The notes beneath the pieces are model-generated. The model ran no database searches and was not told where the DNA came from. It saw only the letters and a list, made by a program, of their open reading frames with translations. This document shows positions 6,949 to 16,305 of a stretch of 64,000 nucleotides of DNA, one piece after another; positions within the stretch are counted from its first letter, which is position 1, and each line of letters begins with the position of its first letter. The translations under genes were made by a program, and so were the position numbers. The DNA is taken from NCBI GenBank assembly GCA_045546175.1, contig JAZQCI010000045.1, positions 3,263 through 67,262 of the forward strand, read 5' to 3'. Source of the stretch: CAG-791 sp045546175. GTDB lineage: Bacteria; Bacillota; Clostridia; Lachnospirales; Lachnospiraceae.

Positions 6949-9258
6949 TCAGAAGCGCTTGCTCCCTTTTCCGTACTTGCCCCCCGGGCGCACCTTATTC
7001 AGGTCGACTTCCACATCTCTGTACACGAGCGGCTTTTCTTCTCTCTCTCCGGCAAGGACCACTCTCTCGACAATGTCCTCCTTGCCCAGCGTCATGATCT
7101 TGGCGCCCGCTGCCCCTTTTTTCATCTCGGAGATCTTCTCCAGCGGATATTTAAAGAGATAGCCCTTGGCAGTGATCAGTACGGCGTACTTCTGCTCTGT
7201 GATCACACACGCGCCGACCAGGGAGTCTCCCTCTGCGAGCTTTGTCGCGTTTACGGTCTTGAGTCGGGTCTCAAACTCCCCTCCGCTCACTATTTTGGCA
7301 AGTCCGCTCGACGACACGAACAGGATCCTGTAGAGATTGAGATCGGACTGGCTGCAGACCATGACGATCTCTTCTTTGGACGAGTCGAAGTTGCCGACAT
7401 TGTCGATGGGGATGCCCTTGTCCCTGAGTTTCCCCATGGGCAGGTCGGAGACCTTCACCGTGTGCATGATCCCGGTGTCGGTAAACAGGCAGATCCTGCC
7501 CGTGCTCCGGCACATGAAATAGTACTTGTAGCTGCTCTCCACGGACTCCTGGTTTCTGGAGTAGGTGGCGGGTTCCATGGTCTTGGCGTACCCGAAGCGG
7601 TCCATTACAAATAAAAGCTCGCGGTCCTCTTCCTCTTCCCTGGCGACGTAGGCGACCGCCTCCGTCTGGGTGATCTGTGTTCTCCTGGGCCTTGCGTACT
7701 TATCCCGGATGGCTGTCAGATCCGAGCGAAGGACTTTCGTCATCGAATCGTGCTCTTCCAGAATATCTTCGTAGAGATATATGTTGGCGACGGTCTGCTC
7801 GTGCTCTTTGATCAGGGCTTCGAGCTCGAGACCGATCAGTTTGTACAGGCGCATGTCCAAAATAGCGTCTGCCTGTGCCTCTGTAAAAGCCAGCTGCGTC
7901 GCCATGATCTCGGACTCCTCGCTCCTGAACTTGATTCCGCCCGTCTCACCGTTCACCAGGCAGTTCTTGACAGTCTTTCTGTCCCTGGCGCCGCGAAGGA
8001 TCTCAATGATCAGGTCGATCACATTGACCGCCTTGATGAGCCCTTCCTGGATCTCCCTCTTTTTGCGCTCTTTCTCTAACAGATTCTCATATTTTCTCGT
8101 GGTCGTCTGATAGAGGAAGTCGGTGTTGGCTTTGAGGATCTCCCGGAGGCTGAGCGTCTCCGGACGTCCGTCCCGGATCGCCAGCATGTTCACGCCGAAA
8201 GTATCTTCCAGACGAGTCTTCTTGTAAAGAAGGTTGCAGAAATTCTCCACATCCGTGTCCTTCTTCAGCTCAATGACGATGCGGATTCCCTCTTTATTGG
8301 ACTGGTTCGTGATATCGATGATATCGCTCGTGATCTTTTTCTCGGAAAGGGCGGCGACGTCGGAAAGGAATTTGCCGATCCCGGCGCCTATCATCGTGTA
8401 AGGGATCTGCGTGATGACCAGGTTGATGTGGCCGGAGCGGCCCTTTTCCACCTCGGTGCAGCCCCTCAGGCGCACTTTTCCGGTACCCGTCTCATAGATC
8501 TCGGCCAGCTCGTCCCTGTTGACCACGATGCCGCCGGTGGGGAAATCAGGTCCCTGGATATACTGCATGAGTTCGCTGTTCGTCAGTTCCGGATTTTCGA
8601 GGAAGGCGATCTCTGCGTCGATCACTTCCCCCAGATTGTGCGGGGGCGTGCTGGTCGCCATGCCTACCGCGATTCCTTCGGATCCGTTGATCAGGAAGTT
8701 GGGGATCTTGACGGGCAGGACTTCGGGCTCTTTCTCGTTCTCATCGAAGTTTGGGACAAAATCGACGACATCCTTGTCCAGATCCGAGAGAAAGGCCTCC
8801 TCCGTGATCTTCTGCAGTCTCGCCTCGGTGTATCGCATCGCGGCCGCGCCGTCGCCTTCAATATTGCCGAAGTTTCCGTGTCCGTCAACCAGCGGGACTT
8901 CTTTCTTGAAATCCTGTGCCATTACGACCAGGGAGTCATAGATCGAGCTGTCGCCGTGAGGGTGATATTTACCCATGGTGTCGCCCACGATACGTGCGCT
9001 CTTTCTATAAGGTCTGTCGGACCGGATCCCCAGCTCATGCATATCAAACAGAGTCCTTCTCTGCACGGGCTTGAGGCCGTCCCTGACATCGGGAAGCGCT
9101 CTGGCAACGATGACGCTCATCGCGTAGTCGATGTAGGACTTCTGCATCAGTTCGGAATACTCCGTCTTGAGGATCTGTTCCTGCGGAGTCTGCGCGAAGG
9201 TGTCTTCGGCCTTCCTTTTTCCCTTTTTGCTGTTCTTATTCTGATCGTCTTTAGGCAT
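6949..9258 (-). CDS. Type II DNA topoisomerase A subunit (GyrA/ParC-like)
   Basis: DNA cleavage and rejoining subunit of a gyrase/topoisomerase IV-type enzyme, 769 residues. The winged-helix catalytic core includes YIDYAMSVIVARALPDVRDG, GKYHPHGDSSIYDSLV (quinolone-pocket Ser and Asp both present) and AMRYTEARL with the catalytic tyrosine. The C-terminal beta-pinwheel is short and ends RPGGKYGKGSKRF; no canonical GyrA box (QRRGGKG) is visible. That favours a topoisomerase IV/ParC-like or second-gyrase role. It follows its B subunit gene; the gap holds two structured repeats. GGAGA upstream of the ATG is rather distant (about 12 nt). Confidence 0.9.
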   Translation of the reverse strand: MPKDDQNKNSKKGKRKAEDTFAQTPQEQILKTEYSELMQKSYIDYAMSVIVARALPDVRDGLKPVQRRTLFDMHELGIRSDRPYRKSARIVGDTMGKYHPHGDSSIYDSLVVMAQDFKKEVPLVDGHGNFGNIEGDGAAAMRYTEARLQKITEEAFLSDLDKDVVDFVPNFDENEKEPEVLPVKIPNFLINGSEGIAVGMATSTPPHNLGEVIDAEIAFLENPELTNSELMQYIQGPDFPTGGIVVNRDELAEIYETGTGKVRLRGCTEVEKGRSGHINLVITQIPYTMIGAGIGKFLSDVAALSEKKITSDIIDITNQSNKEGIRIVIELKKDTDVENFCNLLYKKTRLEDTFGVNMLAIRDGRPETLSLREILKANTDFLYQTTTRKYENLLEKERKKREIQEGLIKAVNVIDLIIEILRGARDRKTVKNCLVNGETGGIKFRSEESEIMATQLAFTEAQADAILDMRLYKLIGLELEALIKEHEQTVANIYLYEDILEEHDSMTKVLRSDLTAIRDKYARPRRTQITQTEAVAYVAREEEEDRELLFVMDRFGYAKTMEPATYSRNQESVESSYKYYFMCRSTGRICLFTDTGIMHTVKVSDLPMGKLRDKGIPIDNVGNFDSSKEEIVMVCSQSDLNLYRILFVSSSGLAKIVSGGEFETRLKTVNATKLAEGDSLVGACVITEQKYAVLITAKGYLFKYPLEKISEMKKGAAGAKIMTLGKEDIVERVVLAGEREEKPLVYRDVEVDLNKVRPGGKYGKGSKRF

Positions 9259-9299
9259 AAATGTATTTGTCTCTCCTTTTCAGGCCAGGTCTGTTTTTA

Positions 9300-9379
9300 A
9301 AGGCTCGCAGAGCGAGCCGCCGCGCCGCGTGCGGGCTGTCCTTCGGACAGCTCCTTCCTTTCCGCACGCGTGTGCATCA
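9300..9379 (-). repeat. 80-bp structured repeat, family 1, copy 1
   Basis: Contains GGCTCGC-AGA-GCGAGCC (9302-9318) and a nested pair: outer CGCGTGCGG (9326-9334) with CCGCACGCG (9362-9370) enclosing GCTGTCC-TTC-GGACAGC (9335-9351). It lies in the leader of the topoisomerase A-subunit gene. On the minus strand it reads as an open frame beginning ATGCACACGCGT. Confidence 0.9.
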
Positions 9380-9383
9380 TTTC

Positions 9384-9463
9384 AAGGCTCGCAGAGCGAG
9401 CCGCCGCGCCGCGTGCGGGCTGTCCTTCGGACAGCTCCTTCCTTTCCGCACGCGTGTGCATCA
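9384..9463 (-). repeat. 80-bp structured repeat, family 1, copy 2
   Basis: Essentially identical to copy 1, offset by 84 bp (28 codons). Its edge overlaps the TGA stop codon of the upstream B-subunit gene. The exact in-tandem spacing keeps the minus-strand reading frame continuous through both copies. Confidence 0.9.
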
Positions 9464-11401
9464 AACGTCGAGTTCAGCGTCATCCGCGTGATCGTGGATG
9501 AACTTCTTGCGGGGCGGCACTTCGCTTCCCATAAGAAGTTCGGTGATCTCGGAGGCGTGGATGGCGTCCTCGATCTGCACCTGTCTCATGAAGCGCCTCT
9601 CGGGATCCAGCGTGGTCTCCCAGAGCTGCTCCGGATCCATCTCTCCCAGTCCCTTGTATCTCTGCAGTGAAAAATCACCTTTGTGCGTCTTTCTGTATTT
9701 TGCCAGCGCGTAGTCGTCGTAGAGGTACTCGCCCTCCCCGTCTCCCCGCTTGGGAACGACTTTGTAGAGCGGGGGCATCGCGACATAGACGTGCCCCTCG
9801 TAGATCAGTTCCGGCATGAACCGGTAGAACAAGGTCAGCAGGAGCGTGGAAATATGTGCCCCGTCTACGTCGGCATCCGCCATGATGATGATCTTGTCGT
9901 ACCTGAGCTTCGTGATGTCGAAGTCATTGCCGTAGCCTTCCGAAAAGCCGCAGCCGAAGGCGTTGATCATGGTCTTGATCTCGGCGTTTGCCAGGATCTT
10001 ATCGATGCTGGCCTTCTCCACATTGAGGATCTTGCCTCGAATAGGAAGGATTGCCTGGTACATACGGTCTCTCGCCATCTTGGCGCTGCCGCCGGCCGAA
10101 TCGCCCTCCACGATGAAGATCTCGCATTTGTCCGCCTCTCTGCTGGTGCAGTTGGCCAGCTTTCCGTTGGAATCGAAGGAAAACTTCTGCCGGACCAGCA
10201 GATTGGTCTTGGTCTTTTCTTCCGTCTTCCTTATCTTCGCCGCTTTTTCGGCGCAGCTGATCACGGTCTTGAGGACTTCGAGGTTCCTGTCAAAATAGTG
10301 AACGATCTCATCTCCCGCCACCTGGCTCACCGCCTTGGCCGCGTCCTGGTTGTCCAGCTTGGTCTTGGTCTGTCCCTCGAATCTGGGATCCGGGTGCTTG
10401 ATGGAGATGACCGCCGTCATTCCGTTTCTGATATCGGCTCCCGTGAAATTGGCGTCCTTTTCCTTGAGTGTTCCGAGCTGCCTGGCGTAGTTATTGATGA
10501 CCTGGGTAAAGATGGTCTTAAAGCCGGTCAGGTGCGTGCCGCCCTCCGCATTGTAGATGTTGTTGCAGAATCCGAGCACATTTTCGTGGAACTCATTGAC
10601 AAACTGGAACGCCCCTTCAACGGTGATCTGGTCGCTCATGCCCTTGAAGTAGATGACGTCCGTCAGCGTCTCCTTGGACTTGTTGAGCGCGCGAATAAAC
10701 CCGACGATTCCGTCAGGCTCATGAAAGACCAGCTCTTCCGCCGGCTCTTTTCTCTTGTCCGTAAATTCGATCGTGAGCTCCGGGTTGAGATAGGTCGTCT
10801 CATGCATCCGGCTCTTGATATCTTCTTCCCGGAATCTTGTCTTTTCAAAGATCTCCGGGTCGGGCAGGAAATTGATCCTGGTCCCGGTCCACTTGGTCTT
10901 GCCCACGACAGGTAAGAGGCCGTCCACAAGCTCGATGGTCGGATTGCCCCTCTCATATCTGTCCTCATAAAGAAGACCGCCTCTGCCAACGCTGACGGTC
11001 ATTCTCTCGGAGAGCGCATTGACCACCGAAGAGCCCACGCCGTGCAGTCCTCCGCTGGTCTTATATGCGTTATTATCAAATTTGCCGCCGGCGTGAAGCG
11101 TTGTGAACACAACGCGCTCCGCGCTCACGCCTTTTTCATGCATTCCGATCGGAATGCCTCTGCCGTTGTCCTCCACTGTGCAGGAGCCGTCCGCTTCCAG
11201 GATCACTTTGATCGTGGTACAGAAGCCGGCCAGGTGCTCGTCGACGGCGTTGTCCACGATCTCGTAGATCAGGTGGTTGAGTCCTCTTGTGGAGACGCTG
11301 CCGATATACATGCCGGGCCTGATCCTGACGGCTTCCAGGCCTTCGAGTACCTTGATACTGCTTTCGTCGTAACTGTTAGTTTCCTGATTTATATTCGCCA
11401 T
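9461..11401 (-). CDS. Type II DNA topoisomerase B subunit (GyrB/ParE-like)
   Basis: ATPase and TOPRIM subunit, 646 residues. GHKL ATPase motifs: EIVDNAVDEHLAGF, VEDNGRGIPIG and GGLHGVGSSVVNALS; TOPRIM motifs: EIFIVEGDSAGGSAKMARDR and IIIMADADVDGAHIS; C-terminal QRYKGLGEMDPEQLWETT. It pairs with the A-subunit gene 200 bp downstream. Whether this is the housekeeping gyrase or topoisomerase IV cannot be decided without the rest of the genome; distance from dnaA/recF genes and the short A-subunit C-terminal domain point to the latter. AGGAAAT precedes the ATG. Confidence 0.92.
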   Translation of the reverse strand: MANINQETNSYDESSIKVLEGLEAVRIRPGMYIGSVSTRGLNHLIYEIVDNAVDEHLAGFCTTIKVILEADGSCTVEDNGRGIPIGMHEKGVSAERVVFTTLHAGGKFDNNAYKTSGGLHGVGSSVVNALSERMTVSVGRGGLLYEDRYERGNPTIELVDGLLPVVGKTKWTGTRINFLPDPEIFEKTRFREEDIKSRMHETTYLNPELTIEFTDKRKEPAEELVFHEPDGIVGFIRALNKSKETLTDVIYFKGMSDQITVEGAFQFVNEFHENVLGFCNNIYNAEGGTHLTGFKTIFTQVINNYARQLGTLKEKDANFTGADIRNGMTAVISIKHPDPRFEGQTKTKLDNQDAAKAVSQVAGDEIVHYFDRNLEVLKTVISCAEKAAKIRKTEEKTKTNLLVRQKFSFDSNGKLANCTSREADKCEIFIVEGDSAGGSAKMARDRMYQAILPIRGKILNVEKASIDKILANAEIKTMINAFGCGFSEGYGNDFDITKLRYDKIIIMADADVDGAHISTLLLTLFYRFMPELIYEGHVYVAMPPLYKVVPKRGDGEGEYLYDDYALAKYRKTHKGDFSLQRYKGLGEMDPEQLWETTLDPERRFMRQVQIEDAIHASEITELLMGSEVPPRKKFIHDHADDAELDV

Positions 11402-11454
11402 TCAGATTTCCTATTCCTGTATTTATGTCCTCTTAATCTCGAGTCTTATGTCCT

Positions 11455-12327
11455 TCAGTTGTCGAAGGGAATCTTCCTTGAGCAGGCGATCGCGAGCGCG
11501 CCGGGGCCAATATGGCAGGAGACGCTCAGTGAAAGGACATCATCATAGACCTCGATGCCGGGGAACGCGGCGCGTACTTCCTCGCTGTACTCCGCGAACT
11601 GCTCCGGGACATTGCCGTGAACGGCGTACAGCCACACGTCGCCTTTGTCCAGTCCTCCGTACATCGTCTCAATGTCATGTTTCATCGCGTTGATCATGAT
11701 ATTCTTACCCTGATTAATCGTGCGGGCCTTGGAAAAGGCGTCAAGCCTCTCTCCCTTGATCTGCAGGACGGGCTTGATGCGAAGAAGTGTCCCTACGGCT
11801 GCCGCAGCCGGGGTGATCCTTCCGCCCTTCTTGAGATAGTGGAGCGTATCGAGCATGATGTAGATACTGGATTCGTATTTCACCTCTTCGAGCTTCTGCC
11901 TGATCTGCGCCGCGCTCATGCCTCTTTTTGCCATTTCGAGGGCGTCCTGGACAGATCTCTTCTGTGTGACCGAGATCCTCTGGTTATTGACTACCTGGAC
12001 CTTTCCGTCGTAATCGTCCGCGAGCATTCTCGCGCTCTGGCAGGATCCCGACAAGCCGCTGCTCATAGGGATATAGACGACCTCGTCATGCGTTTCAAGC
12101 GCCTTGTCCCAGATCTCCATCACATCCGAAGGGGAGGGCTGACTTGTCGCAATGGGAGCGCCGCTTGCCATCTTTTCATAGAACTCTTCTCTGCTGAGAG
12201 TCACTCCTTCATAGTAAGTCTTGTCCCCGATCGTGAAGGGCATGGGAACTACGGAAATTCCAAGTTTCTTCTCTTCCTGAGGGGTAAAATGAGCGTTGCT
12301 GTCCGTGATCACCGCAATCTTCGACAT
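11455..12327 (-). CDS. DegV family fatty-acid-binding protein (FakB-like)
   Basis: DegV/FakB proteins bind a fatty acid and present it to the kinase FakA for phosphorylation. The 290-residue product begins MSKIAVITDSNAHFTPQEEK and carries the family motifs ATSQPSPSDV and IPMSSGLSGSCQSA, plus DTLHYLKKGGRI. A longer frame opens at 12417, but GGAG six bases before the ATG at 12327 and the family N-terminus fix the start. A FakA-like gene lies two genes upstream, with recG between, suggesting a functional pair. The bound lipid cannot be predicted. Confidence 0.88.
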   Translation of the reverse strand: MSKIAVITDSNAHFTPQEEKKLGISVVPMPFTIGDKTYYEGVTLSREEFYEKMASGAPIATSQPSPSDVMEIWDKALETHDEVVYIPMSSGLSGSCQSARMLADDYDGKVQVVNNQRISVTQKRSVQDALEMAKRGMSAAQIRQKLEEVKYESSIYIMLDTLHYLKKGGRITPAAAAVGTLLRIKPVLQIKGERLDAFSKARTINQGKNIMINAMKHDIETMYGGLDKGDVWLYAVHGNVPEQFAEYSEEVRAAFPGIEVYDDVLSLSVSCHIGPGALAIACSRKIPFDN

Positions 12328-12425
12328 CTTTTTCTCCATTTCATTTAAGGTATACTGCCTCACCTGTGAAAAGCCACAGTCAGAAAACATCATAATAATA
12401 TGCGCGCCGAAAGTCAATCCTTGCT

Positions 12426-14471
12426 CTAGATCGATCTGAAATCCAGCTGCCGCATGTGCGGCGTCTTAAAATCGGGATCGGACGCAAGGACCTCGTCCAC
12501 ATAGGCGGCAGCCTTTTTCATGATTGCGGAATCCTCATAGATATCGGCCAGCACAAAGCCGAGCTCTCCGCTCTGCCTCTCGCCGAACAGGTCCCCGGGA
12601 CCGCGCAGTTTAAGGTCCTCCTCCGCTATTTTGAATCCGTCATTTGTCTTTTCCAGGATCTCCAGCCTTTTCGGTTTGCCGGCGGAAGCGCTTTCTTCCG
12701 CGCTGCCGGTGTAGAGAAAAATACAGTAGGACTGCCACTGTCCTCTCCCTACGCGCCCCCGGAGCTGATGGAGCTGCGACATGCCGAATCTCTCCGCGTT
12801 CTCGATCGCGATCACCGATGCGTTGGGGACGTCGATCCCGACCTCGATGACGGTTGTGGAGACCAGGATATCGGTCTGACCGCTGCCAAATCGATCCATG
12901 ATCTCCGTCTTCTCGGCCGGCTTCATGCGGCCGTTCAGGGAATCGATGCGGATCCCCTGCGGAAAGATCTTCCTGAGTTTTTCCGTGTAATCCTGCACGT
13001 TTTCGAGGTCGCTCATCGCGCCTTCTTCCACTTCGGGGCAGATCACATAGGCCTGCCGCCCCTGTTTGATCTGTCCGTACATAAACTTATAGATCCGCCT
13101 TCGCTCGGTGGAAGCTATGGCCAGATTCTTGATCGGGAGTCTTCCGGCCGGCATCTCGTCCAGCACGGAGATTTGAAGGTCTCCGTACATGATGATGGCC
13201 AGCGTCCTGGGGATAGGGGTGGCGCTCATGACAAGGACCGGAACGGCCTTCCCTTTCCCGGCGAGGCTCTCTCTCTGCCGGACGCCGAACCTGTGCTGCT
13301 CGTCCGTGATCACAAGGCCCAGGTCCGCGTATTCCACGCTGTCCTGGATCAGGGCGTGGGTGCCGATGATAATATCTGCCTCCCCGGAGGCGATCTTTTC
13401 ATAAGCTTCTCTTCTGGCTTTTCCCTTTACCGATCCCGTCAGGAGGACCGGATTGATCGGCAGGCCATATCGCTCTTTGAGCCCGGTCAGGTTTTCCATA
13501 TGCTGCCTGGCCAGCACTTCGGTGGGCGCCATAAGTGCCCCCTGCCTGTGGTTGGCGCTGCACAGCAAAAGAGCGAGAAAAGCGAGGATCGTCTTTCCCG
13601 AGCCGACGTCTCCCTGCAGCAGGCGGCTCATCACGTAGTCCCCGGTGAGATCTCTGCGGATCTCCTCCCAGGCCCTCTTCTGGGCTCCCGTAAGCGAATA
13701 AGGGAGCTTTTCGATCAGTTCGTCCGGCAGGCTCTCGGGGCGCATCGGAGTGTCATTGCGAAGGCCCTCGTTTTCTTTCTTTTTCTTTCTGATCCCCAGA
13801 ATAAACTCGAAAAACTCGTCGAAGATCAGACGGCTCCTGGCTCTGCCCAGCTCTTCCATGCTGCCGGGATGATGGACGGCCCTTATGGCCGTATCCCGCG
13901 CGCACAGCCCCAGCCTTTCCCTGTCGCTCTCGGGCATATAATCTTCAAATTCCGGAAGGCCTTCCAGCACCTGATCGACCAGCGCGCAGATCTGCTTGTT
14001 TTTAATGCCCTGAAACAGCGGGTAGACCGGCTGCAGCGTTCCTTCCAGGCTGTGGTAATCATCGCGCGTGTATACCCTCGGCTGTTCCATAAAGCGAAGA
14101 CCCCTCGGGCTTTTCTTCATGACGCCCATGAAGACCCGCTGAGAGCCCGGCGGCAGATTTTTGACCATATAGGGCATATTGAAGAACGTGACCCTGCAGT
14201 CCCCGGTCGCGTCGGCCGCCTTAAAGTGGCATATGGAGCGCCCTCCCGCGCGGATATTGGAGCCTTTTCCGATCACAGTGAGCAGCAGGGCGCACTCCTG
14301 TCCCTCTTCCGCCGCGGACACCGCGCTCAGACTCACATATTTCTCGTATCGATAGGGGTAGTAGCTGACCAGGTCACCGGCTGTGTACAGCCCTTTTCCG
14401 GACAGGAGCTCTGCCGTCTTGGGACCGACCCTCTTGAGTTTTCCGACTTCTGTCTGAAGATTCATCTGCAT
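12426..14471 (-). CDS. recG: ATP-dependent DNA helicase RecG
   Basis: RecG remodels stalled replication forks and branch-migrates Holliday junctions. The 681-residue length is standard. An N-terminal wedge/OB domain (about 1-230) precedes SF2 helicase motifs: Walker A LLQGDVGSGKT, motif Ia PTEVLARQHMENL, DEQH box ITDEQHRFGVRQR, SATPIPRTLA, and the C-terminal QLRGRVGRGQWQSYC. It follows the FakA-like gene, matching the Bacillus yloU-yloV...recG neighbourhood. A GC-rich hairpin ends about 10 nt before the start codon. The Shine-Dalgarno is weak, so coupling to upstream translation is possible. Confidence 0.96.
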   Translation of the reverse strand: MQMNLQTEVGKLKRVGPKTAELLSGKGLYTAGDLVSYYPYRYEKYVSLSAVSAAEEGQECALLLTVIGKGSNIRAGGRSICHFKAADATGDCRVTFFNMPYMVKNLPPGSQRVFMGVMKKSPRGLRFMEQPRVYTRDDYHSLEGTLQPVYPLFQGIKNKQICALVDQVLEGLPEFEDYMPESDRERLGLCARDTAIRAVHHPGSMEELGRARSRLIFDEFFEFILGIRKKKKENEGLRNDTPMRPESLPDELIEKLPYSLTGAQKRAWEEIRRDLTGDYVMSRLLQGDVGSGKTILAFLALLLCSANHRQGALMAPTEVLARQHMENLTGLKERYGLPINPVLLTGSVKGKARREAYEKIASGEADIIIGTHALIQDSVEYADLGLVITDEQHRFGVRQRESLAGKGKAVPVLVMSATPIPRTLAIIMYGDLQISVLDEMPAGRLPIKNLAIASTERRRIYKFMYGQIKQGRQAYVICPEVEEGAMSDLENVQDYTEKLRKIFPQGIRIDSLNGRMKPAEKTEIMDRFGSGQTDILVSTTVIEVGIDVPNASVIAIENAERFGMSQLHQLRGRVGRGQWQSYCIFLYTGSAEESASAGKPKRLEILEKTNDGFKIAEEDLKLRGPGDLFGERQSGELGFVLADIYEDSAIMKKAAAYVDEVLASDPDFKTPHMRQLDFRSI

Positions 14472-14481
14472 TTACCTAAAG

Positions 14482-14510
14482 AGACCGGATGCCTTCGCAG
14501 CATCCGGTCT
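14482..14510 (-). terminator. Intercistronic hairpin upstream of recG
   Basis: AGACCGGATGC and GCATCCGGTCT form an 11-bp stem followed on the minus strand by CTTTAGG. The T-tract is short, so it may only attenuate transcription into recG or protect mRNA ends. Confidence 0.45.
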
Positions 14511-14550
14511 GTAAATTGTCTGGATCAATATACCGTCATCTGTCCCTGGC

Positions 14551-16260
14551 TCATTCAGCAGACAAAATATAGAAGTAAATAGGCTGTCCGCCGTACTGAA
14601 GTTCCACGTCACAGGAAGGGAAGGCCTCGGCCGCTCTGCTTCTGAGCTTTTCGGCGTCCTCTTCCGTAATACTTTCGCCGTAATAGATACTGATGATCTC
14701 GGTATCATCCTCCACGATCTTTTTAAGAGATTCAAATGTTACATCTTCTACGCTGCTCCCGGTCGTCAGGATCCCTTCGTCGCCGATTCCCATGATATCG
14801 CCTTCGTGGATCGCAATGCCTCCGATCTCCGTGTCGCGCACGGCATAGGTGATCTCCGCGCTGTGCACGGTGCCGATCTCCTCGAACATGTTGGCCTTGT
14901 TGGCTTCCGCGTCCAGGTCGGGCATGTAGTTGATCACGGCGGTGATCCCCTGCGGAACGGTCGTTGTGGGAACGACCACGACCTTCTTGTCTTTCGTCAG
15001 GGAAGCCGCCTGATTGGCTGCCATGATGATATTCTTGTTGTTGGGAAGGACGAAGATCACGTCCGCGTTGACGCTCTCGATCGCCTTGAGCACATCGTCG
15101 GTACTGGGGTTCATCGTCTGCCCGCCGCTGATCACATAGTCCACGCCCAGGCCCTTGAAAATCTCTTTAATACCCTCTCCGACGGATACCGTTATAAACC
15201 CGACGTCCTTTCTGGGCTGCGGAGCCGCCTTCGGTTCCTCGGGCTTTTCTTTCTCTTTGGCGGTCTCGACCGGCTTGGACTCGCTCTTTGCGGGCGCCGG
15301 ATTCTTCGCTGAAGTTTCCGCCTCTTTGAGGTTTATGAGCCTCACTTCGCCCAGTTCGCCGAACTTCTGGCTTCTCTGGATGATCAGACCGGGGTCGTTG
15401 GTCTGCACCTTGACGTGAAGGATATCGCCCTCCATCGCGCACTTGACGCGGTCTCCGAGAGACTTGAGGAACTCCAGATATTCTTTCTGGTCCCTGGAAG
15501 AAGGCTTCTTGCTCATAAGGACCGTCATTCTCATCTTATAGATGAAGCGAAGAGCCTCTGCCTCCGGCGTCTCGTTCTCGGGTTCTGCCTCTGCCCTGGC
15601 TTCTTCCTTCTCCAGAAGAGCACTGTAATCGATTTCTTTTCCAAGGAAGCGGTCGTACGCGCCCTTCATGACCTGTACGAGTCCCTGTCCGCCCGAGTCA
15701 ACTACTCCCGCCTCCTTGAGGACAGGCAGCAGCTCCGGGGTGTGTGCGAGGACCTTCTCGGCCTCTTCCAGGACAGCTCCGAGGAAGAGCTCGAGATTCT
15801 CTTCTCCCGCATCTGCCAGCTCTCTTGATTTGAGAGCGGCACCCTTGGCAACGGTCAGGATAGTCCCTTCCTTGGGCTTCATGACCGCCTTATAGGCTGT
15901 CTCGACAGCTCTGTCAAATGCTTCTGCAAGTACGGGGATCGTGAGTACTGTCTCCGATTTCGCAACCTTGCCGAATCCGCGGATCAGCTGAGAGAGAATG
16001 ACACCGGAGTTTCCTCTTGCGCCTCGCAGAGAGCCGGAGGACATCGCCTTGCAGATATCCTTCATGCTGTCCAGATTTCCCAGTGCCGAGACTTCATTCA
16101 CGGCCGATTTGATCGTGAGAGTCATATTCGTGCCGGTATCGCCGTCGGGCACCGGAAATACATTCAGTTCGTTGATCCACTCTTTATTAGCTTCCAAATT
16201 GGCTGCACCGGCAAAAAACATTTCTGCCAGGAGCCTTGCATCTATTGTGCTGGTCGTCAC
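14551..16260 (-). CDS. FakA-like fatty acid kinase (DAK2/DhaL domain, YloV family)
   Basis: Phosphorylates exogenous fatty acids delivered by DegV/FakB proteins. About 569 residues. The N-terminal DhaL-type domain has NELNVFPVPDGDTGTNM, with the Asp residues that hold Mg-ATP, and SLRGARGNSGVILSQL. A Glu/Lys/Pro-rich linker (about 330-360) precedes the C-terminal domain with GGQTMNPSTDD and VFVLPNNKNII-type motifs. A TTG at 16278 is in frame, but AGGAGG is placed for GTG at 16260 (VTTSTIDARLL). Downstream of asp23 and upstream of recG, as in Bacillus. Confidence 0.9.
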   Translation of the reverse strand: MTTSTIDARLLAEMFFAGAANLEANKEWINELNVFPVPDGDTGTNMTLTIKSAVNEVSALGNLDSMKDICKAMSSGSLRGARGNSGVILSQLIRGFGKVAKSETVLTIPVLAEAFDRAVETAYKAVMKPKEGTILTVAKGAALKSRELADAGEENLELFLGAVLEEAEKVLAHTPELLPVLKEAGVVDSGGQGLVQVMKGAYDRFLGKEIDYSALLEKEEARAEAEPENETPEAEALRFIYKMRMTVLMSKKPSSRDQKEYLEFLKSLGDRVKCAMEGDILHVKVQTNDPGLIIQRSQKFGELGEVRLINLKEAETSAKNPAPAKSESKPVETAKEKEKPEEPKAAPQPRKDVGFITVSVGEGIKEIFKGLGVDYVISGGQTMNPSTDDVLKAIESVNADVIFVLPNNKNIIMAANQAASLTKDKKVVVVPTTTVPQGITAVINYMPDLDAEANKANMFEEIGTVHSAEITYAVRDTEIGGIAIHEGDIMGIGDEGILTTGSSVEDVTFESLKKIVEDDTEIISIYYGESITEEDAEKLRSRAAEAFPSCDVELQYGGQPIYFYILSAE

Positions 16261-16305
16261 CGCATCTTCCTCCTGCAAATTACGATAATTTGTTCAAACA
16301 CGTGC

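Noticed and set aside
9261..9491. Plus-strand frame with two KARRASRRAACGLSFGQLL-like repeats
   Set aside because: It is the antisense of the tandem 84-bp repeat and lies against the direction of transcription; no ribosome binding site.
12456..14582. 708-residue open frame on the plus strand opposite recG
   Set aside because: Antisense shadow of a well-supported recG; no ribosome binding site, no recognisable domain. Long antisense frames are common in this GC-rich sequence.
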